From assembly GCF_963259705.1 (NCBI RefSeq), contig NC_081841.1, positions 116,941,033 through 117,005,032 of the forward strand: a stretch of DNA of 64,000 nt, written 5' to 3'. The position numbers were made by a program, and so were the translations under genes. Below the pieces are notes generated by a model. It saw only the letters and a list, made by a program, of their open reading frames with translations, made no database searches and was not told where the DNA came from. Shown in pieces: positions 10,666 through 23,227 of the stretch. The stretch comes from Myotis daubentonii. Its lineage: Eukaryota; Chordata; Mammalia; Chiroptera; Vespertilionidae. Numbering within the stretch: position 1 is the stretch's first letter; every line of letters starts with the position of its first letter.

Positions 10666-13600
10666 GATTATCAAATGATTTCTCAACAGAAACACATCAG
10701 GCCAGAATGGAATGGAACAAAGTACACAAAGTGATGCAAAGCAAGGGACTGAATCCAAGAATACTCTATCCATCAAGGCTATCATTCAATATTGAAAGGG
10801 AAATCAGGAGTTTTGCAGAAAAAAAAAAAGGCTAAGGGAGTTTATCATTACCAGCCAGCAATGCAAGAAATGCTAAAGAGACTATTGTACAAAGAAGAAG
10901 TAAAAAGGGAAAAGAAAACACAGGTATAAAGAATAGAAATGGCCACAAACAAGTACCTATCAATAATAACCTTAAACACAAATGGACTAAATGCTCCAAT
11001 CAAAAGACATTGAGTGACTGAATGGATAAGAACAGAGGAGCCATAGATATGCTGTCTACAAGAGACCCACCTCAGAACAAAGGATTCACACAGACTGAAA
11101 GTGAAGGGATGAAAAAAATATGTTTCAGGCAAATAGAAATGAAAAAAAAAACACACAAAAAGGCTGGGGTAGCAATACTTATATCTGAAAAAATAGACCT
11201 CAAAGTGAAATCCATAACAAGAGATAAGAAATGCCACTTCATAATACTAAAGGGATCAATACAACAAGAGGATATAACTCTGGTAAACATATATGCACTG
11301 AATGCAGGAGAACCCAAATACATTAAAAAATAACTCCTAGAAGATATCAAGGGAGAGATTGACAGCAATACAATCATAATAGGGGATTTTGATACCACAT
11401 TGGCATCACTGAATAAATCCTCTAGCCCAAAAATCAGCAAAGAAAAAGCAATCCTAAACAACTCACTAGATCAGATGAACTTAATCGACATCTTCCTAAC
11501 ATTTCACCATGAAGTTACAGAATATACATTCTTCTCAAGTGAACGTAAGACATTTTCAAAGATAGACTCCATATAGGGACACAGGCAAAGTCTTTTCAAA
11601 TTCAAGAAGATTGAAATCATATCAAGCATCTCAGATCACAATGGCATAATATTAGAATAAATTACAATAAAAACATTCATAAACTTGGAGGCTAAATAGC
11701 ATGTTATTAAACAATGATTGGGTTACCAAAATGATCAAAGAAGAAATAAAAAAAAATCCTGGAAACAAATGACAATGAAAACACAACAATCCAAAATCTA
11801 TGGGACACAGTGAAAGGAGTCCTGAGAGAGAAGTTCATAGCGTTACAGGCCTACCTCAAAGAACAAGAAAAACTAGTAATAAATTACCTAATTGAACAAC
11901 TTAACGAATTAGAAAGAAAGAAGAAAAGCCCAGAGTGAGCAGAAGAAAGGAAATAACAAAAATCCGAATGGAAATAAATGACATGGAGATTTAAAAAAAT
12001 GATAATACAATGAAACCAAGAGCTGGTTCTTTGAAAGGATAAACAAGATTGATGAAACTCTAGCCAGGCTCACCAAGAAACAGAGAATACCCAAATAAAC
12101 AAAATCAGAAATGAAATAGGTGAAATAACAAAAGACCCCACAGGATACAAAGGATTGTAAAAAAAAAAAAAATACTATGAACAACTGTATTCCAACAAAC
12201 TGGTCAACCTAGAAGGAATGAACATATTCCTAGAAAAGCATGACCTTCCAAAACTCAATCAGGAAGAATAAAAAAAATCTAAATAGGCTAATAACTATGG
12301 AAGAAATTGAAGCAGTAATTAAAAAACTTCCAGCAAACAAAAGCCCTGGGCTAGACAGCTTCACAGGGGATTTTTACCAAACATTTAAAGAATAAAACCT
12401 CTCTTCCTCAAACTATTCCAAAAAATTCAAGAGGAAGGAATACTTCCAAGCTCTTTCTATGAACTCAGCATTACTTTAATCCAAAAACCAGATAAAGACA
12501 CTACAAAGAAACAGAATTACAGGCCAATATCTGTGATGAACATAGATGCTAAAATCCTCAACAAATCCTAGAAAGTCAGATCCAGCATTGCATCTGAAAA
12601 ATCATACACCATGACCAAGTGGGATTTATCCCAGGGATGCAAGGCTGGTACAATATTCACAAATCAATAAACGTGATACATCACATATACAAGTTGAGAG
12701 ACAAAAATCACATAATCATATCAATTGATGCAGAAAAGGCTTTTGACGCAATCCAACATTCTTTCTTGATAAAAACTCTCAGCAAAGTGGGAATAGATGA
12801 GTCGTAACTCAATATAATAAAAGCCTCATATCACAAACCTAAAGCCAACATCATACTCAATGGGCAAAAACTAAAACCATTTCCCCTAAGAACAGGAACA
12901 AGACAGGGATGCCCACTCTCACCTCTCCTGTTCGACGTAGTACTGGAAGTGCTAGCCATAGCGATCAGACAAGAAGAAGAAATAAAAGGCATCCAAATTG
13001 GAAAAGAAGAAGTAAAACTGTCACTATTCGCAGATGACATGATACTGTACATAGAAAACCCTAAAAGACTCCATCCAAAAAATTTACTAGATTTAATAAA
13101 TGAATTTGGCAATATAGCAGGATACAAAATTAACACCCAAAAATCTATAACATTTTTATACAACAACAATGAACCCACAGAAGGAGAATTAAAAAAAGAC
13201 AATCCTATTTACCTTTGCACCAAAAAAATTTAGGATACCTAGTAATAAATGTAACTAAGGAGGTAAAAGACTGTACTCGGAAAACTACAGGACCTTGAAA
13301 GAAGAGATAGAGGAAGACATAAACAAATGGAAGAATATACTGTGTTCATGGATTGATAGAATCAACATCATTAAAATGTCCATACTACCCAAACAAATCT
13401 ATAGATTTAATACAGTCCCCATTACAATACCAATAGCATATTACACAGACTTGGAACAAACTCTCCAAAAATTCACATGGAACTAAAAAGGACCCTGAAT
13501 AGCTGCTGCAATCTTGAGAAAGAAAACCAAAGTTGGAGGGATAACGATACCCAATATCAAGTTATATTACAAATCTACTGTTCTCAAAACTGCCTGGTAT

Positions 13601-15055
13601 AGATCAATGGAACAGAACAGAGAACCCAGAAATCAACACAAGCCATTATGCTCAATTAATATTTGACAAAGAGGCAAGAGCATACAATGGAATCAAGATA
13701 GTCTCTTTAGTAATTGGTGTTGGAAAAATTGGTCAGATACATGCAAAAATATGAAACTAGACCACCAAATTACACCATACACAAAAATAAACTCAAAATG
13801 GATAAAGAACTTAAACATAAGATGGGAAACCTTAAAAATTTTAGAAGAATCCATGGGCAGCAAAATATCAGACATATGTGGTAGCTATATCTTTACTGAC
13901 ACAATAGAAACTAAGGAGAAAATAAACAAATGGGACTACATCAAAATAAAAAGCTTCTGCTCAGCAAAAGAAACCATCAACAAAACAACAAGAAATCCCA
14001 CTGCCTTGGAAAACATATTTGCCAATGTTATATCCGAACAAGAACTAATCTCCAAAATATATAGGGAACTCATACATCTTAACAAAAAGAAAATAAACAG
14101 TCCAGTCAAAAATGGGCAAAGGACTTAAATAGTGAATTTTTGAAAGAGGACATACAGAAGTCCAAGAGACTTATGAAAACATGCTCTAAGTCACTAATCA
14201 TCTGAGAGATGCAAATCAAAACAATGAGATACCATCTCATACATGTCAGAATGACTATCATCAACAAATCAACAAATGATAAGTGCTGGTGAGGGTGTGG
14301 AGAAAAAGGAACCCTCATGCACTGCTGGTGGGAATTCAGGCTGATGCAGCCACTGTGGAAAACAGTATGGAGTTTCCTCAAAAAATTAAAAATGGATGAA
14401 TGGAAATCTTGGGTTCCCTCTCTCTCTCTGACCTCCCTCTCCTTTCTCCCCCCCTCCCCCAAAATGGAACTCCCATTTGATTCAGTAATCCCACTTCTAG
14501 GAATATATCCCAAGAAACTAGAAACACCAATCAGAAAGGATATATGCACCCCTATGTTCATAGCAGCACAATTTACAATAGCTAAGATTTGGAAACAGCC
14601 TAAGTGCCCATTAGCAGAATAGTTGATTAAAAAACTATGGTATATCTACACAATGGAATAGTAAGCTGTTTTAAATAAGAAAGAACTCTTACCATTTGCA
14701 ACAGCATGGATGGACCAGGAGAGCATTATGCTAAGCAAAATAAGCCAGTCAGAGAAAGATAAATATGACATGATCTCACTCATTTGTGGAATATAATGAA
14801 CAACATAAACTGATGAACAAATGATACCGAGACAGAGAAGCATCAAATAGACCCTCAAACTTCAGTTGGAAGGAGGGGGTAGGGGGTAAGAGATCAACCA
14901 AAAGACTTGTATGCATGCATATCAGCATAACTATTAGACACAGACACTAGGGGGGTGAGGGCATGTGCTGGGGAGTGGGGGTGTATGTGGGGAGGTCAAT
15001 GGGGGGGGCTGGAAACATATGTAATACTATATGTAATATTTTAAACAAGAGAAAA
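10666..15055 (+). mobile_element. Degenerate 5'-truncated LINE-1
   Basis: Starts inside the C-terminal third of ORF1 (SNDFSTETHQAR-like, then ILYPSRLSFNIE). ORF2 begins near 10940 (ATGGCCACAAACAAGTACCT) and runs through endonuclease, reverse transcriptase (intact FADDMILY near 13027) and the Cys-rich end (CWCGC-like near 14285), but many stops and frameshifts break it. The 3' UTR has a G-rich stretch at 14945-15012 before the A-rich end. A CT-rich 70-base insert sits near 14395-14465 in the ORF2 end. Confidence 0.9.
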
Positions 15056-15484
15056 AGTTCAGGAAGCACATAGAGTCCCAATCAAGATGAACTGAAAAAG
15101 ACCCACACCTAGACACATCATAATTAAACTTGTAAATGGTAAAGACAAAGAAAGAATCTTAAAGTAGCAACAGAAAGACAGAAAGTTGCCTACAAGGGAT
15201 CTCCCATTAAACTGCCAGTGATTTCTCAATAGAAATACCTCAGGCCAGAAGGTTGTGGCATAAACCACACAAAATAATGAAAAGCAAAAGACTGAACCCA
15301 ACACTGCCTTGTTGTATACCCAACAAGGCTATCATTTAAAATTGAAGGTGAAATAAAGAGATTCTCAGACAAAAAAGGCTAAAGGAATTTATTACTGCCC
15401 AATCAGCATTGCAAGAAATGCTAAACTGGTGTAAGAGGAAGAGATAGAAAGAAAGAGAGGAACAAATGCCTAAAGAATAAATAT

Positions 15485-15708
15485 GGCTATGACTGGTTTG
15501 GCTCAGTGGATAGAGAGTCAGGCCTCTGACTGAAGAGTCCAGGTTTGATTCTGGTCAAGGGCATGTACCTGGGTTGTGGGCTTGACCCCCGGTAGGGGGT
15601 ATGCAGGGGGAAGCTCATCAATGTTTCTCTCTCATCGATGTTTCTGACTCTCTATCCCTCTCCCTTCCTCTCTGTAAAATATTAATAAAAATATCTTTTA
15701 AAAAATTA
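15485..15708 (+). mobile_element. VES-type SINE
   Basis: tRNA-like head (ACTGGTTTGGCTCAGTGGAT, box A), box B (GGTTTGATTCT), the 'tcatcgatgtttctgactct' body and an AATAAAAATAT tail. It lies at the ORF1/ORF2 junction of the host LINE-1. Confidence 0.9.
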
Positions 15709-15760
15709 AAATGTACATTTTAGGTTACATTTGAGAGATACAATAAATAAGTACCTCTCA

Positions 15761-15978
15761 TGGGGCTGGAGTGTCTCAGTGGTTGATCGTCAACCTATGA
15801 ACCAAGAGGTCATGGTTGGATCCCCAGTTAGGTCACGTGCCCAAATTGTGGGCTAGATCCCCAGTAGGAGGCATTGAGGGAGCAGCCAATCAATGGTTCT
15901 CTATCATCATTGATGTTTCTATCTTTCTCTCCCTCTTTCTTCCTCTCTGAAACCAATAAAAATATTTTTAAAAATAAT
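15761..15978 (+). mobile_element. Diverged VES-type SINE
   Basis: Head 'ggagtgtctcagtggttgat', box B-like 'ggttggatcccc', CT-rich 3' body. Flanks AAGTACCTCTCA (15749-15760) and AAGTACCTTTCA (from about 15981) are the target duplication. Confidence 0.87.
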
Positions 15979-16430
15979 AGTAAGTACCTTTCAATAGTAA
16001 CCTTAAATAAAGGGCTTAAATGCTCCAATCAAAAGACATAGGGTAGCTGAATGTATAAGAAAACATGGCCCATATATATGCTGTCTATAAGACATTCACT
16101 ATGAACAAAGGCTTACACAGGATGAAAGTGAAAGGATGGAAAAAAATTTTTTTTTTTATTTTTTTTTTATTGCTTAAAGTATTACAAAGGATATTACATA
16201 TGTATCCATTTTATCCCCCCGCCCTAGACAGTCCCCTAGCCTCCCCTATCACCCAGTGTCTTATGTCCATTGGTTATGCTTATATGCATGCATACAAGTC
16301 CTTTAGTTGATCTCTTACCCCCCTACCTCCTGCCCCCCAACCCTCCCCGGCCTTCCCGCTGCAGCTCGACAATCTGTTTGAGGCAGCTCTGCCTCTGTAT
16401 CTATTATTGTTCAAAAGTTTATAATGGTCT

Positions 16431-19400
16431 CTATTGTCCACGAATGAGTGAGATCATGTGGTATTTTTCCTTTATTGACTGGCTTATTTCACTTAGCATA
16501 ATGCTCTCCAGTTCCATCCATGACGTTGCAAATGGTAAGAGTTCCTTCCTTTTTACAGCAGCATAGTATTCCATCGTGTAGATGTACCACAGTTTTCTAA
16601 TCCATTCATCTACTGATGGGCACTTAGGCTGTTTCCAGATCTTAGCTATGGTGAATTGTGCTGCTATGAACATAGGGGTGCATATATCCTTTCTGATTGG
16701 TGTTTCTGGTTTCTTGGGATATATTCCTAGAAGTGGGATCACAGGGTCAAATGGGAGTTCCATTTTCAGTTTTTTAAGGAAACTCCATACTGTCTTCCAT
16801 AGTGGCTGCACCAGTCTGCATTCCCACCAGCAGTGCACAAGTGTTCCTTTTTCTCCACATCCTCTCCAGCACTTGTCGTTTGTTGATTTGTTGATGATAG
16901 CCAGTCTGACAGGTGTGAGATGGTACCTCATTGCTGTTTTGATTTGCATCTCTCGGATGATTAGTGACTTTGAGCATGTTTTCATATGTCTCTTGGCTTT
17001 CTGAATGTCCTCTTTTGAAAGGTGTCTATTTAGGTCCTTTGCCCATTTTTTGATTGGATTGTTTATCTTTCTTTTGTTAAGTTGTATGAGTTCCCTATAA
17101 ATTTTGGAGATTAGGCCCTTATCAGATATGTCATTGGCAAATATGTTTTCCCACACAGTGGGTTTTCTCGTTGTTTTGTTGATGGTTTCTTTTGCTGTGC
17201 AGAAGCTTTTTATTTTGATGTAGTCCCATTTGTTCATTTTTTCTTTAGTTTCAAGTGCCCTAGGAGCTGTATCAGTGAAGAAATTGCTTCGGCATATGTC
17301 TGAGATTTTGTTGCCTTTGGATTCTTCTAGAATTTTTATGGTATCCTGTCGTACATTTAAGTCCTTTATCCATTTTGAGTTTATTTTTGTGTATGGTGTA
17401 AGTTGGTGGTCTAGTTTCATTTTCTTACATATATCTGTCCAATTTTCCCAACACCATTTATTGAAGAGACTATCTTGGCTCCATTGTATGTTCTTGCCTC
17501 CTTTGTCAAATATTAATTGAGCATATTAGTTCGGGCCGATTTCTGGGCTCTCTATTCTATTCCATTGATCTATGTGCCTATTCTTGTGCCAGTACCAGGC
17601 AGTTTTGAGAACAGTGGCTTTGTAATACAACTTGATATCTGGTATTGAGATCCCACCTACTTTGTTCTTTTTCAGGATTGCTGCAGCTATTCGGGGTCTT
17701 TTTTTATTCCAGATGAATTTTTGGAAAGTTCGTTCTAGATCTCTGAAGTATGCTGTTGGTACTTTAATAGGAAGTGCGTTGAATTTATAGATTGCTTTGG
17801 GTAGTATGGACATTTTGATGATGTTGATTCTACCAATCCATGAACACGGTATGTTCTTCCATCTGTTTATGTCTTCCTCTATGTCTTTTTTCAACGTCCT
17901 GTAGTTTTCTGAGTAGAGGTCTTTTACCTCTTTAGTTAAGTTTATTCCTAGGTAGCTTAGTTTTTTTGGTGCAATGGTAAACGGGATTGTTTTTATAATC
18001 TCTCTTTCTGAAAGTTCACTATTGGTGTATAGAAATGCCTCAGATTTCTTGGGGTTAATTTTGTATCCTGCTACATTGCCAAATTCATGTATTAAGTCTA
18101 GTAGCTTTTTGATGGAATCTCTAGGGTTTTGTATGTATAATATCATGTCGTCTGCAAATAAGGACAGTTTTACTTCCTCTTTTCCAATTTGGATGCCTTT
18201 TATTTCTTCTTCTTGCCGAATTGCAATGGCTAACACTTCCAGTACTATGTTGAACAGGAGTGGTGAGAGGGGGCATCCCTGTCTTGTTCCTGTTCTTAGG
18301 GGAAATGGTGTTAGTTTTTGTCCGTTGAGTATGATGTTGGCTGTGGGCCTGTCATATATGGCTTTTATTATGTTGAGGTATGATCCTTCTACTCCCACCT
18401 TGCTGAGAGTTTTTATCAAAAATGGGTGTTGAATTTTGTCAAATGCTTTTTCTGCATCAATTGATATGACCATGTGGTTTTTTTCTTTCAATTTGTTTAT
18501 GTGATGTATCACGTTTATTGATTTGCGGATATTGTACCATCCTTGCATCCCTGGGATAAATCCTACTTGGTCATGGTGTATGATCTTTCGGATGTACTGC
18601 TGGATCCGATTTGCTAAGATTTTGTTGAGGATTTTGGCATCTATGTTCATGAGGGATATTGGCCTGTAATTCTCTTTCATTGTGTTGTCTTTACCTGGTT
18701 TTGGTATTAGGGTGATGCTGGCTTCATAGAATGAGCTTGGAAGTGTTCCTTCCTCTTGAATTTTTTGTAGTAGTCTGAGGAGGATAGGTTTTAGTTCTTC
18801 CTTGAATGTTTGGTAAAACTCCCCTGTGAAGCCGTCTGGTCCTGGGCTTTTGTTTGATGGAAGCTTTTTGATGACTGCTTCAATTTGTTCCATAGTAATT
18901 GGCCTGTTGAGATTTTTAGATTCTTCCTGATTGAGTTTTGGAATGCTGTATTTTTCTAGGAATTTGTCCATTTCCTCCAGGTTGTCTAGTTTGTTGGAGT
19001 AAAGCTGTCCATAGTATTTTTTAACAATCATTTGTATTTCTGTGGGGTCTGTTGTTATTTCGCCTCTATCGTTTCTGATTTTATTTATTTGGGTCCTCTC
19101 TCTCTGCTTCTTGGTGAGTCTGGCTAGAGGTTTATCAATCTTGTTTATCCTTTCAAAGAACCAGCTCTTGGTTTCATTGATTTTCTGTATTGTTTTTTTG
19201 GTCTCTATGTCATTTATTTCTGCTCTAATCTTTATTATCTCCTTCCTTCTGCTCACTCTGGGGTTTTCTTGTTGCTCTCTTTCTAATTCTTTGAGTTGTA
19301 GAGTTAGATGATTTACTACCATTTTTTCTTGTTTTTTGAGATAGGCCTGTAGAGCTATAAACTTCCCTCTCAGGACTGCTTTCAATGTGTCCCATAGGTT

Positions 19401-20252
19401 TTGGATTGTTGTGTTTTCATTGTCATTAGTTTCCAGGATGTTTTTAATTTCTTCTTTGATCTCATTGGTAACCCAATCAATATTTAATAGCATGCTATTC
19501 AGCTTACAGGTGTTTGAGTATTTTGGGTTGTTTTTATTGTAGTTTATTTCTAATATTATGCCATCGTGGTCTGCGAAGACGCTTTTTATGATTTCAATCT
19601 TCTTGAATTTGGGGATACTTTGCTTGTGACCCAATATGTGGTCTATTTTTGAATATGTCCCATGAGCACCTGAGAAGAACGTATATTCTCTGGCTTTGGG
19701 GTGAAGTGTTCTGAAGATGTCTATTAAGTCCATCTGATCTAGTGAGTCATTTAGGATTGCTGTATCTTTGCTGATTGTTTGTCTGTAGGACTTATCCAGT
19801 GCTGTCAATGGTGTATTAAAGTCCCCTACTATGATTGTATTGTTGTCGATCTCTCCTTTGATATTTTCCAGGAGTTTTTTTATGAATTTGGGTGCTCCTA
19901 CATTGGGTGCATATATGTTTACCAGGGTTATATCTTCTTGTTTTATTGATCCCTTTAGTATTATGAAGTGGCCTTCCTTATCTCTTGTTAAGGCCTTCAC
20001 TTTGAGGTCTATTTTGTCCGATATAAGTATTGCTACCCCAGCTTTCTTTTCCTTTCCATTTGCCTGAAAGATATTTTTCCATCCTTTCACTTTCAGTCTG
20101 TGTGAGTCCCTTCTAATGAGGTGGGTTTCTTGTAGACAGCAGATGTATGGGTCATGTTTTTTTATCCATTCAGCCACTCGATGTCTTTTGGTTGGAGCAT
20201 TTAGTCCGTTTACGTTTAAAGTTATTATTGAAAGGTACTTGTTTGTAGCCAT
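16431..20252 (-). pseudogene. LINE-1 A ORF2 (endonuclease/reverse transcriptase), one premature stop
   Basis: ORF2p nicks target DNA and copies the LINE RNA there. Reading from ATG at 20252, the AP-type endonuclease ([32 protein letters not shown]) comes first, then the reverse transcriptase ([16 protein letters not shown], catalytic FADDMILY) and the Cys-rich end ([18 protein letters not shown]). The frame is open for 908 codons, hits a single TAA at 17528-17526, and then continues in the same frame for 365 codons to the normal stop at 16431. Total 1274 codons matches the usual mammalian length near 1275. It is probably a pseudogene through this one nonsense change. Confidence 0.93.
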
Positions 20253-20943
20253 TTCTTTTTGTGTGTGTGTGTGGCTGTTTTCTTTCTGAGCTTTTTATTT
20301 CTTCTTTTTATACCAGTCCCTTTAGCATTCCTTGCATTGCTGGCTTGGTGGTGACAAACTCCCTTAGTCTTTTTTTGTCTGTGAAGCTTCTTATTTCCCC
20401 TTCAAGTTTGAATGATAGCCTTGCTGGATAGAGTATTCTTGGATTCAGTCCTTTGCTTTGCATCACTTTGTAAATTTCAGCCCATTCTTTTCTGGCCTGA
20501 TGTGTTTCTGTTGAGAAGTCATTTGACAATCTAATGGGAGATCCCTTGTATGTAACTTTCCGTCTCTCTCTTGCAGCCTGTAAGATTCTCTCTTTGTCCT
20601 GAACATTTGCCATGGTGATTATGATGTGTCTTGGTGTGGGTCTTTTCGGGTTCACCTTGTTTGGGACTCTCTGGGCTTGTGTGACTCCCCCCCAACCCCC
20701 AGGAATTTTTCTGATATTATTTTTTTGAATAGGTTTTCTAATTCTTGTTCATTTTTCTGTTGTTCTGGCACCCCTATTATTCGTATGTTGTTTCGTTTCA
20801 TGTTGTCCCAAAGCTCCCTTAGGCTCTCCTCCTGTCTTTTAATTTTTTTCTCCAATTGCAGTACATTTTGGGTGTGTTTTGCTTCCTTGTCTTCTAATTC
20901 ACTTATTCGGTCCTCCGCTTCTCCTAGTCTACTGTTGATACTT

Positions 20944-20945
<2 letters not shown>

Positions 20946-20983
<38 letters not shown>

Positions 20984-22875
20984 AAATCTTTATTGTTCAG
21001 ATTATTACATTTGTTCCTTTTTCCCCCCCCCCCATAACTCCCCTCCTCCCAGTTCCCGCCCCACCCTCCGCCTTCACTCCCCACCCACTGTCCTCATCCA
21101 TAGGTGCACGATTTTTGTCCAGTCTCTTCCCACATCTCCCACACCCCTTTCCCCCCCAAGAATAGTCAGTCCATTCCCTTTCTATGTCCCTGATTCTATT
21201 ATAATCAACAGTTCATTCTGTTCATCAGATTATTTATTCACTTGATTCTTAGATTCACTTGTTGATAGATGCATATTTGTTGTTCATAATTTGTATCTTT
21301 ACCTTTTTCTTCCTCTTCCTCTTCTTAAAGGATACCTTTCAGCATTTCATATAATCCTGGTTTGGTGGTGATGAACTCCTTTAGCTTTTCCTTATCTGTG
21401 AAGCTCTTTATCTGACCTTCAATTCTGAATGATAGCTTTGCTGGATAAAGTAATCTTGGTCGTAGGTTCTTGGTATTCATCACTTTGAATATTTCTTGCC
21501 ACTCCCTTCTGGCCTGCAAAGTTTCTGTTGAGAAATCAGCTGACAGTCGTATGGGTATTCCCTTGTAGGTAACTGAGTTTCTTTCTCTTGCTGTTTTTAA
21601 GATTCTCTCTTTGTCTTTTGCTCTTGGCATTTTAATTATGATGTGTCTTGGTGTGGTCCTCTTTGGATTCCTTTTGTTTGGGGTTCTCCGCGCTTCTTGG
21701 ACCTGTAAGTCCATTTCTTTCACCAGGTGGGGGAAGTTTTCTGTCATTATTTCTTCAAATAGGTTTTCAATATCTTGCTCTCTCTCATCTTCTGGGACCC
21801 CTATAATTCTGATGTTGGTACGCTTGAAGCTGTCCCAGAGGCTCCTTACACTATCCTCGCATTTTTGGATTCTTTTTTCAATTTGCTTTTCCGGTTGGAT
21901 GTTTTTTGCTTCCTCGCAATTCAAATCATTGACTTGATTCTTGCGCTCCTCTGGTCTGCTGTCGGGCGTCTGTTTAATATTCATTATTTCAGACCGTGTG
22001 TGCTTAATTTCTAGTTGGTTCCCCAATATAAGATCGAGGGTCTTATTAGTTTTCGTGTAGATCTCATTAAGTCTATCGGCAGCTTCTAAACAGTTCTTGA
22101 GAGACCTTAAAAGTGTGGTTCTGAACTCTATTTCTTCCATTGACAATTTTGTCCTGTTTCTTTGTCTCCCCATTTTGTTATGCTTCTTTGGTGCACCCCC
22201 TAGTGGTCTTTGTTTGCAGTCTTATAGATAAATCTTGATTGTTGTAGCTAATTCCAGGGAGGGTTTGACCTCCAGGCCAAGTGGCTATGAGAATCAGCTG
22301 TGTCAGCAGTGAGAGAACTTCTGTCCTCTAGGGAGGTGCTAATCTAGCCTTTGCCTGAGGCTATCCGGCAAATGCCTCTGTGCAGGGCTTGGGCGGGGCG
22401 GGTCACACAGGATCAACAGGGTGGGCCGGAGAGAGCAGTTATGGCGGCTCTCAGTCCTGTCCCCAGGGGCTCTGCCTCTCTGAGTCCCAGCACCCGCTGC
22501 AAGGCTCGGAGAGAAAGCTGCACTCGCTCTGACCGAAGCCAGACAGTCCCGCTTCTCCCGTTTGAGCCTGGGTCCCCAAAGACTCGCCTGTATCTGGAGC
22601 CCAGAGTCTGCGACTCCCTCTCGATTGAAAACAACAACCGCGCCCTCCGCCGCCAGCCCGCTCCGCGCACTCAGTACCTCAGAATTTGACTTCAGCACTG
22701 CGCCTCCTCTGAGTGTCCGTATGCGTTTCTCTTTCCTCCTAGTTGTAGGACTTCCACTCAGCCAGCGTTCCTGTGGTTCTGGGTGATGTCCGTTCCGTGT
22801 TTTAGTTTCACTTTTGAAGTAGTTGTTCAAAGCAGCAAACTCCGGCGTTAACCTATGCCGTCATCTTGGTTCTCC
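20946..22875 (-). mobile_element. ORF1-only LINE (HAL1-like), nested in LINE-1 A
   Basis: A 1.93-kb insertion with poly(A) at the left (T run 20946-20980) and a LINE-1-like 5' end at the right (reads AACCAAGATGACGGCATAGG on the minus strand). An exact 18-base duplication flanks it: TCTACTGTTGATACTTTC at 20928-20945 and 22876-22893. It contains a 5' UTR of about 0.7 kb, a complete ORF1, and a 0.33-kb 3' UTR ending AACAATAAAGATTTAATT, with no ORF2. This is the half-L1 (HAL1) architecture, which needs ORF2p from another element. Confidence 0.92.
21325..22173 (-). CDS. Intact ORF1 of the ORF1-only LINE
   Basis: 282 codons from ATG (MGRQRNRTKLSMEEIE) to a stop right after EMLKGIL, without break. 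Order: N-terminal region, heptad-rich coiled coil (about residues 15-110), RRM (NIRIIGVPEDEREQDIENLF, about 125-190) and C-terminal RNA-binding domain (RTTPRHIIIKMPRAKDKERI, ADFSTETLQARREWQEIF). It is shorter than LINE-1 ORF1p of human (338) but has all folded domains. An intact frame plus a perfect target duplication imply recent insertion. Expression is unknown. Confidence 0.9.
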   Translation of the reverse strand: MGRQRNRTKLSMEEIEFRTTLLRSLKNCLEAADRLNEIYTKTNKTLDLILGNQLEIKHTRSEIMNIKQTPDSRPEERKNQVNDLNCEEAKNIQPEKQIEKRIQKCEDSVRSLWDSFKRTNIRIIGVPEDEREQDIENLFEEIMTENFPHLVKEMDLQVQEARRTPNKRNPKRTTPRHIIIKMPRAKDKERILKTARERNSVTYKGIPIRLSADFSTETLQARREWQEIFKVMNTKNLRPRLLYPAKLSFRIEGQIKSFTDKEKLKEFITTKPGLYEMLKGIL

Positions 22876-22893
22876 TCTACTGTTGATACTTTC
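22876..22893. repeat. Right copy of 18-bp target duplication
   Basis: TCTACTGTTGATACTTTC, identical to 20928-20945. Both copies are coiled-coil codons of the interrupted ORF1. Confidence 0.95.
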
Positions 22894-22955
22894 AATGGAG
22901 TTTTTCATTGCAGCTATGTCACTCTTCATTTCTTCTTGGGTCTTACTTAGGTTGT

Positions 22956-23085
22956 TAATTTTTTCATCTGTTTCTTCTAGCTTCTTCCATATGTTATCGA
23001 TTTTTTCATCTGTTTCTTCTAGCTTCTTCCATATGTTATCGATTTTTTCATCTGTTTCTTCTTGCTTCTTGCAGAGGTTGTCGAT
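22956..23085 (-). repeat. 42-bp tandem units in LINE-1 ORF1 coiled coil
   Basis: Two identical 42-base units and a diverged third encode 14-residue (two-heptad) repeats. They lengthen the ORF1p coiled coil in register. Confidence 0.85.
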
Positions 23086-23227
23086 TTTTTCCTCCATCCG
23101 GTTTATGCACTCTAGGATCCTTATTCTGAATTCTTTATCTGTCATGTTGCATGCCTCTGTATTACTTAGCTGCTTTTCTGGAGAGTCCTCCTTCTCTTTC
23201 CTTTGGGGGTTTCTTTGTCTACCCATG

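Larger units (their letters stand above)
15058..16150 (+). mobile_element. LINE-1 'D', first part (ORF1 end and ORF2 start)
   Basis: Carries a diverged ORF1 C-terminal region (about 15060-15470) and the first ORF2 codons in pieces (15714-16150), with two SINEs inserted. It stops in the ORF2 endonuclease region (KVKGW...) where the minus-strand LINE-1 is inserted, and resumes at 25255. Confidence 0.82.
20308..23227 (-). pseudogene. LINE-1 A ORF1, split by an ORF1-only LINE and frameshifted
   Basis: ORF1p is the trimeric RNA-binding chaperone of LINE-1. The start ATG is at 23227 (MGRQRNPQRKEKEDSPEKQ). The coiled coil holds tandem 14-residue units (KIDNIWKKLEETDE, twice exactly plus variants). 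At 22876 the frame is cut by the nested element and resumes at 20945 with the RRM (NIRIIGVPEQQ) and C-terminal domain (TPRHIIITM, NDFSTETHQARKEW). A frameshift in the homopolymer around 20691-20702 separates the RRM from the C-terminal domain. Confidence 0.9.

Noticed and set aside
17526..20252. 908-codon open frame as a host gene
   Set aside because: Endonuclease plus reverse transcriptase order and LINE-1 flanks show it is LINE-1 ORF2.
22339..22830. 163-codon minus-strand frame in the ORF1-only LINE 5' UTR
   Set aside because: GC-rich 5' UTR with several overlapping frames on both strands, not kept in the related copies at 46100 or 50300.
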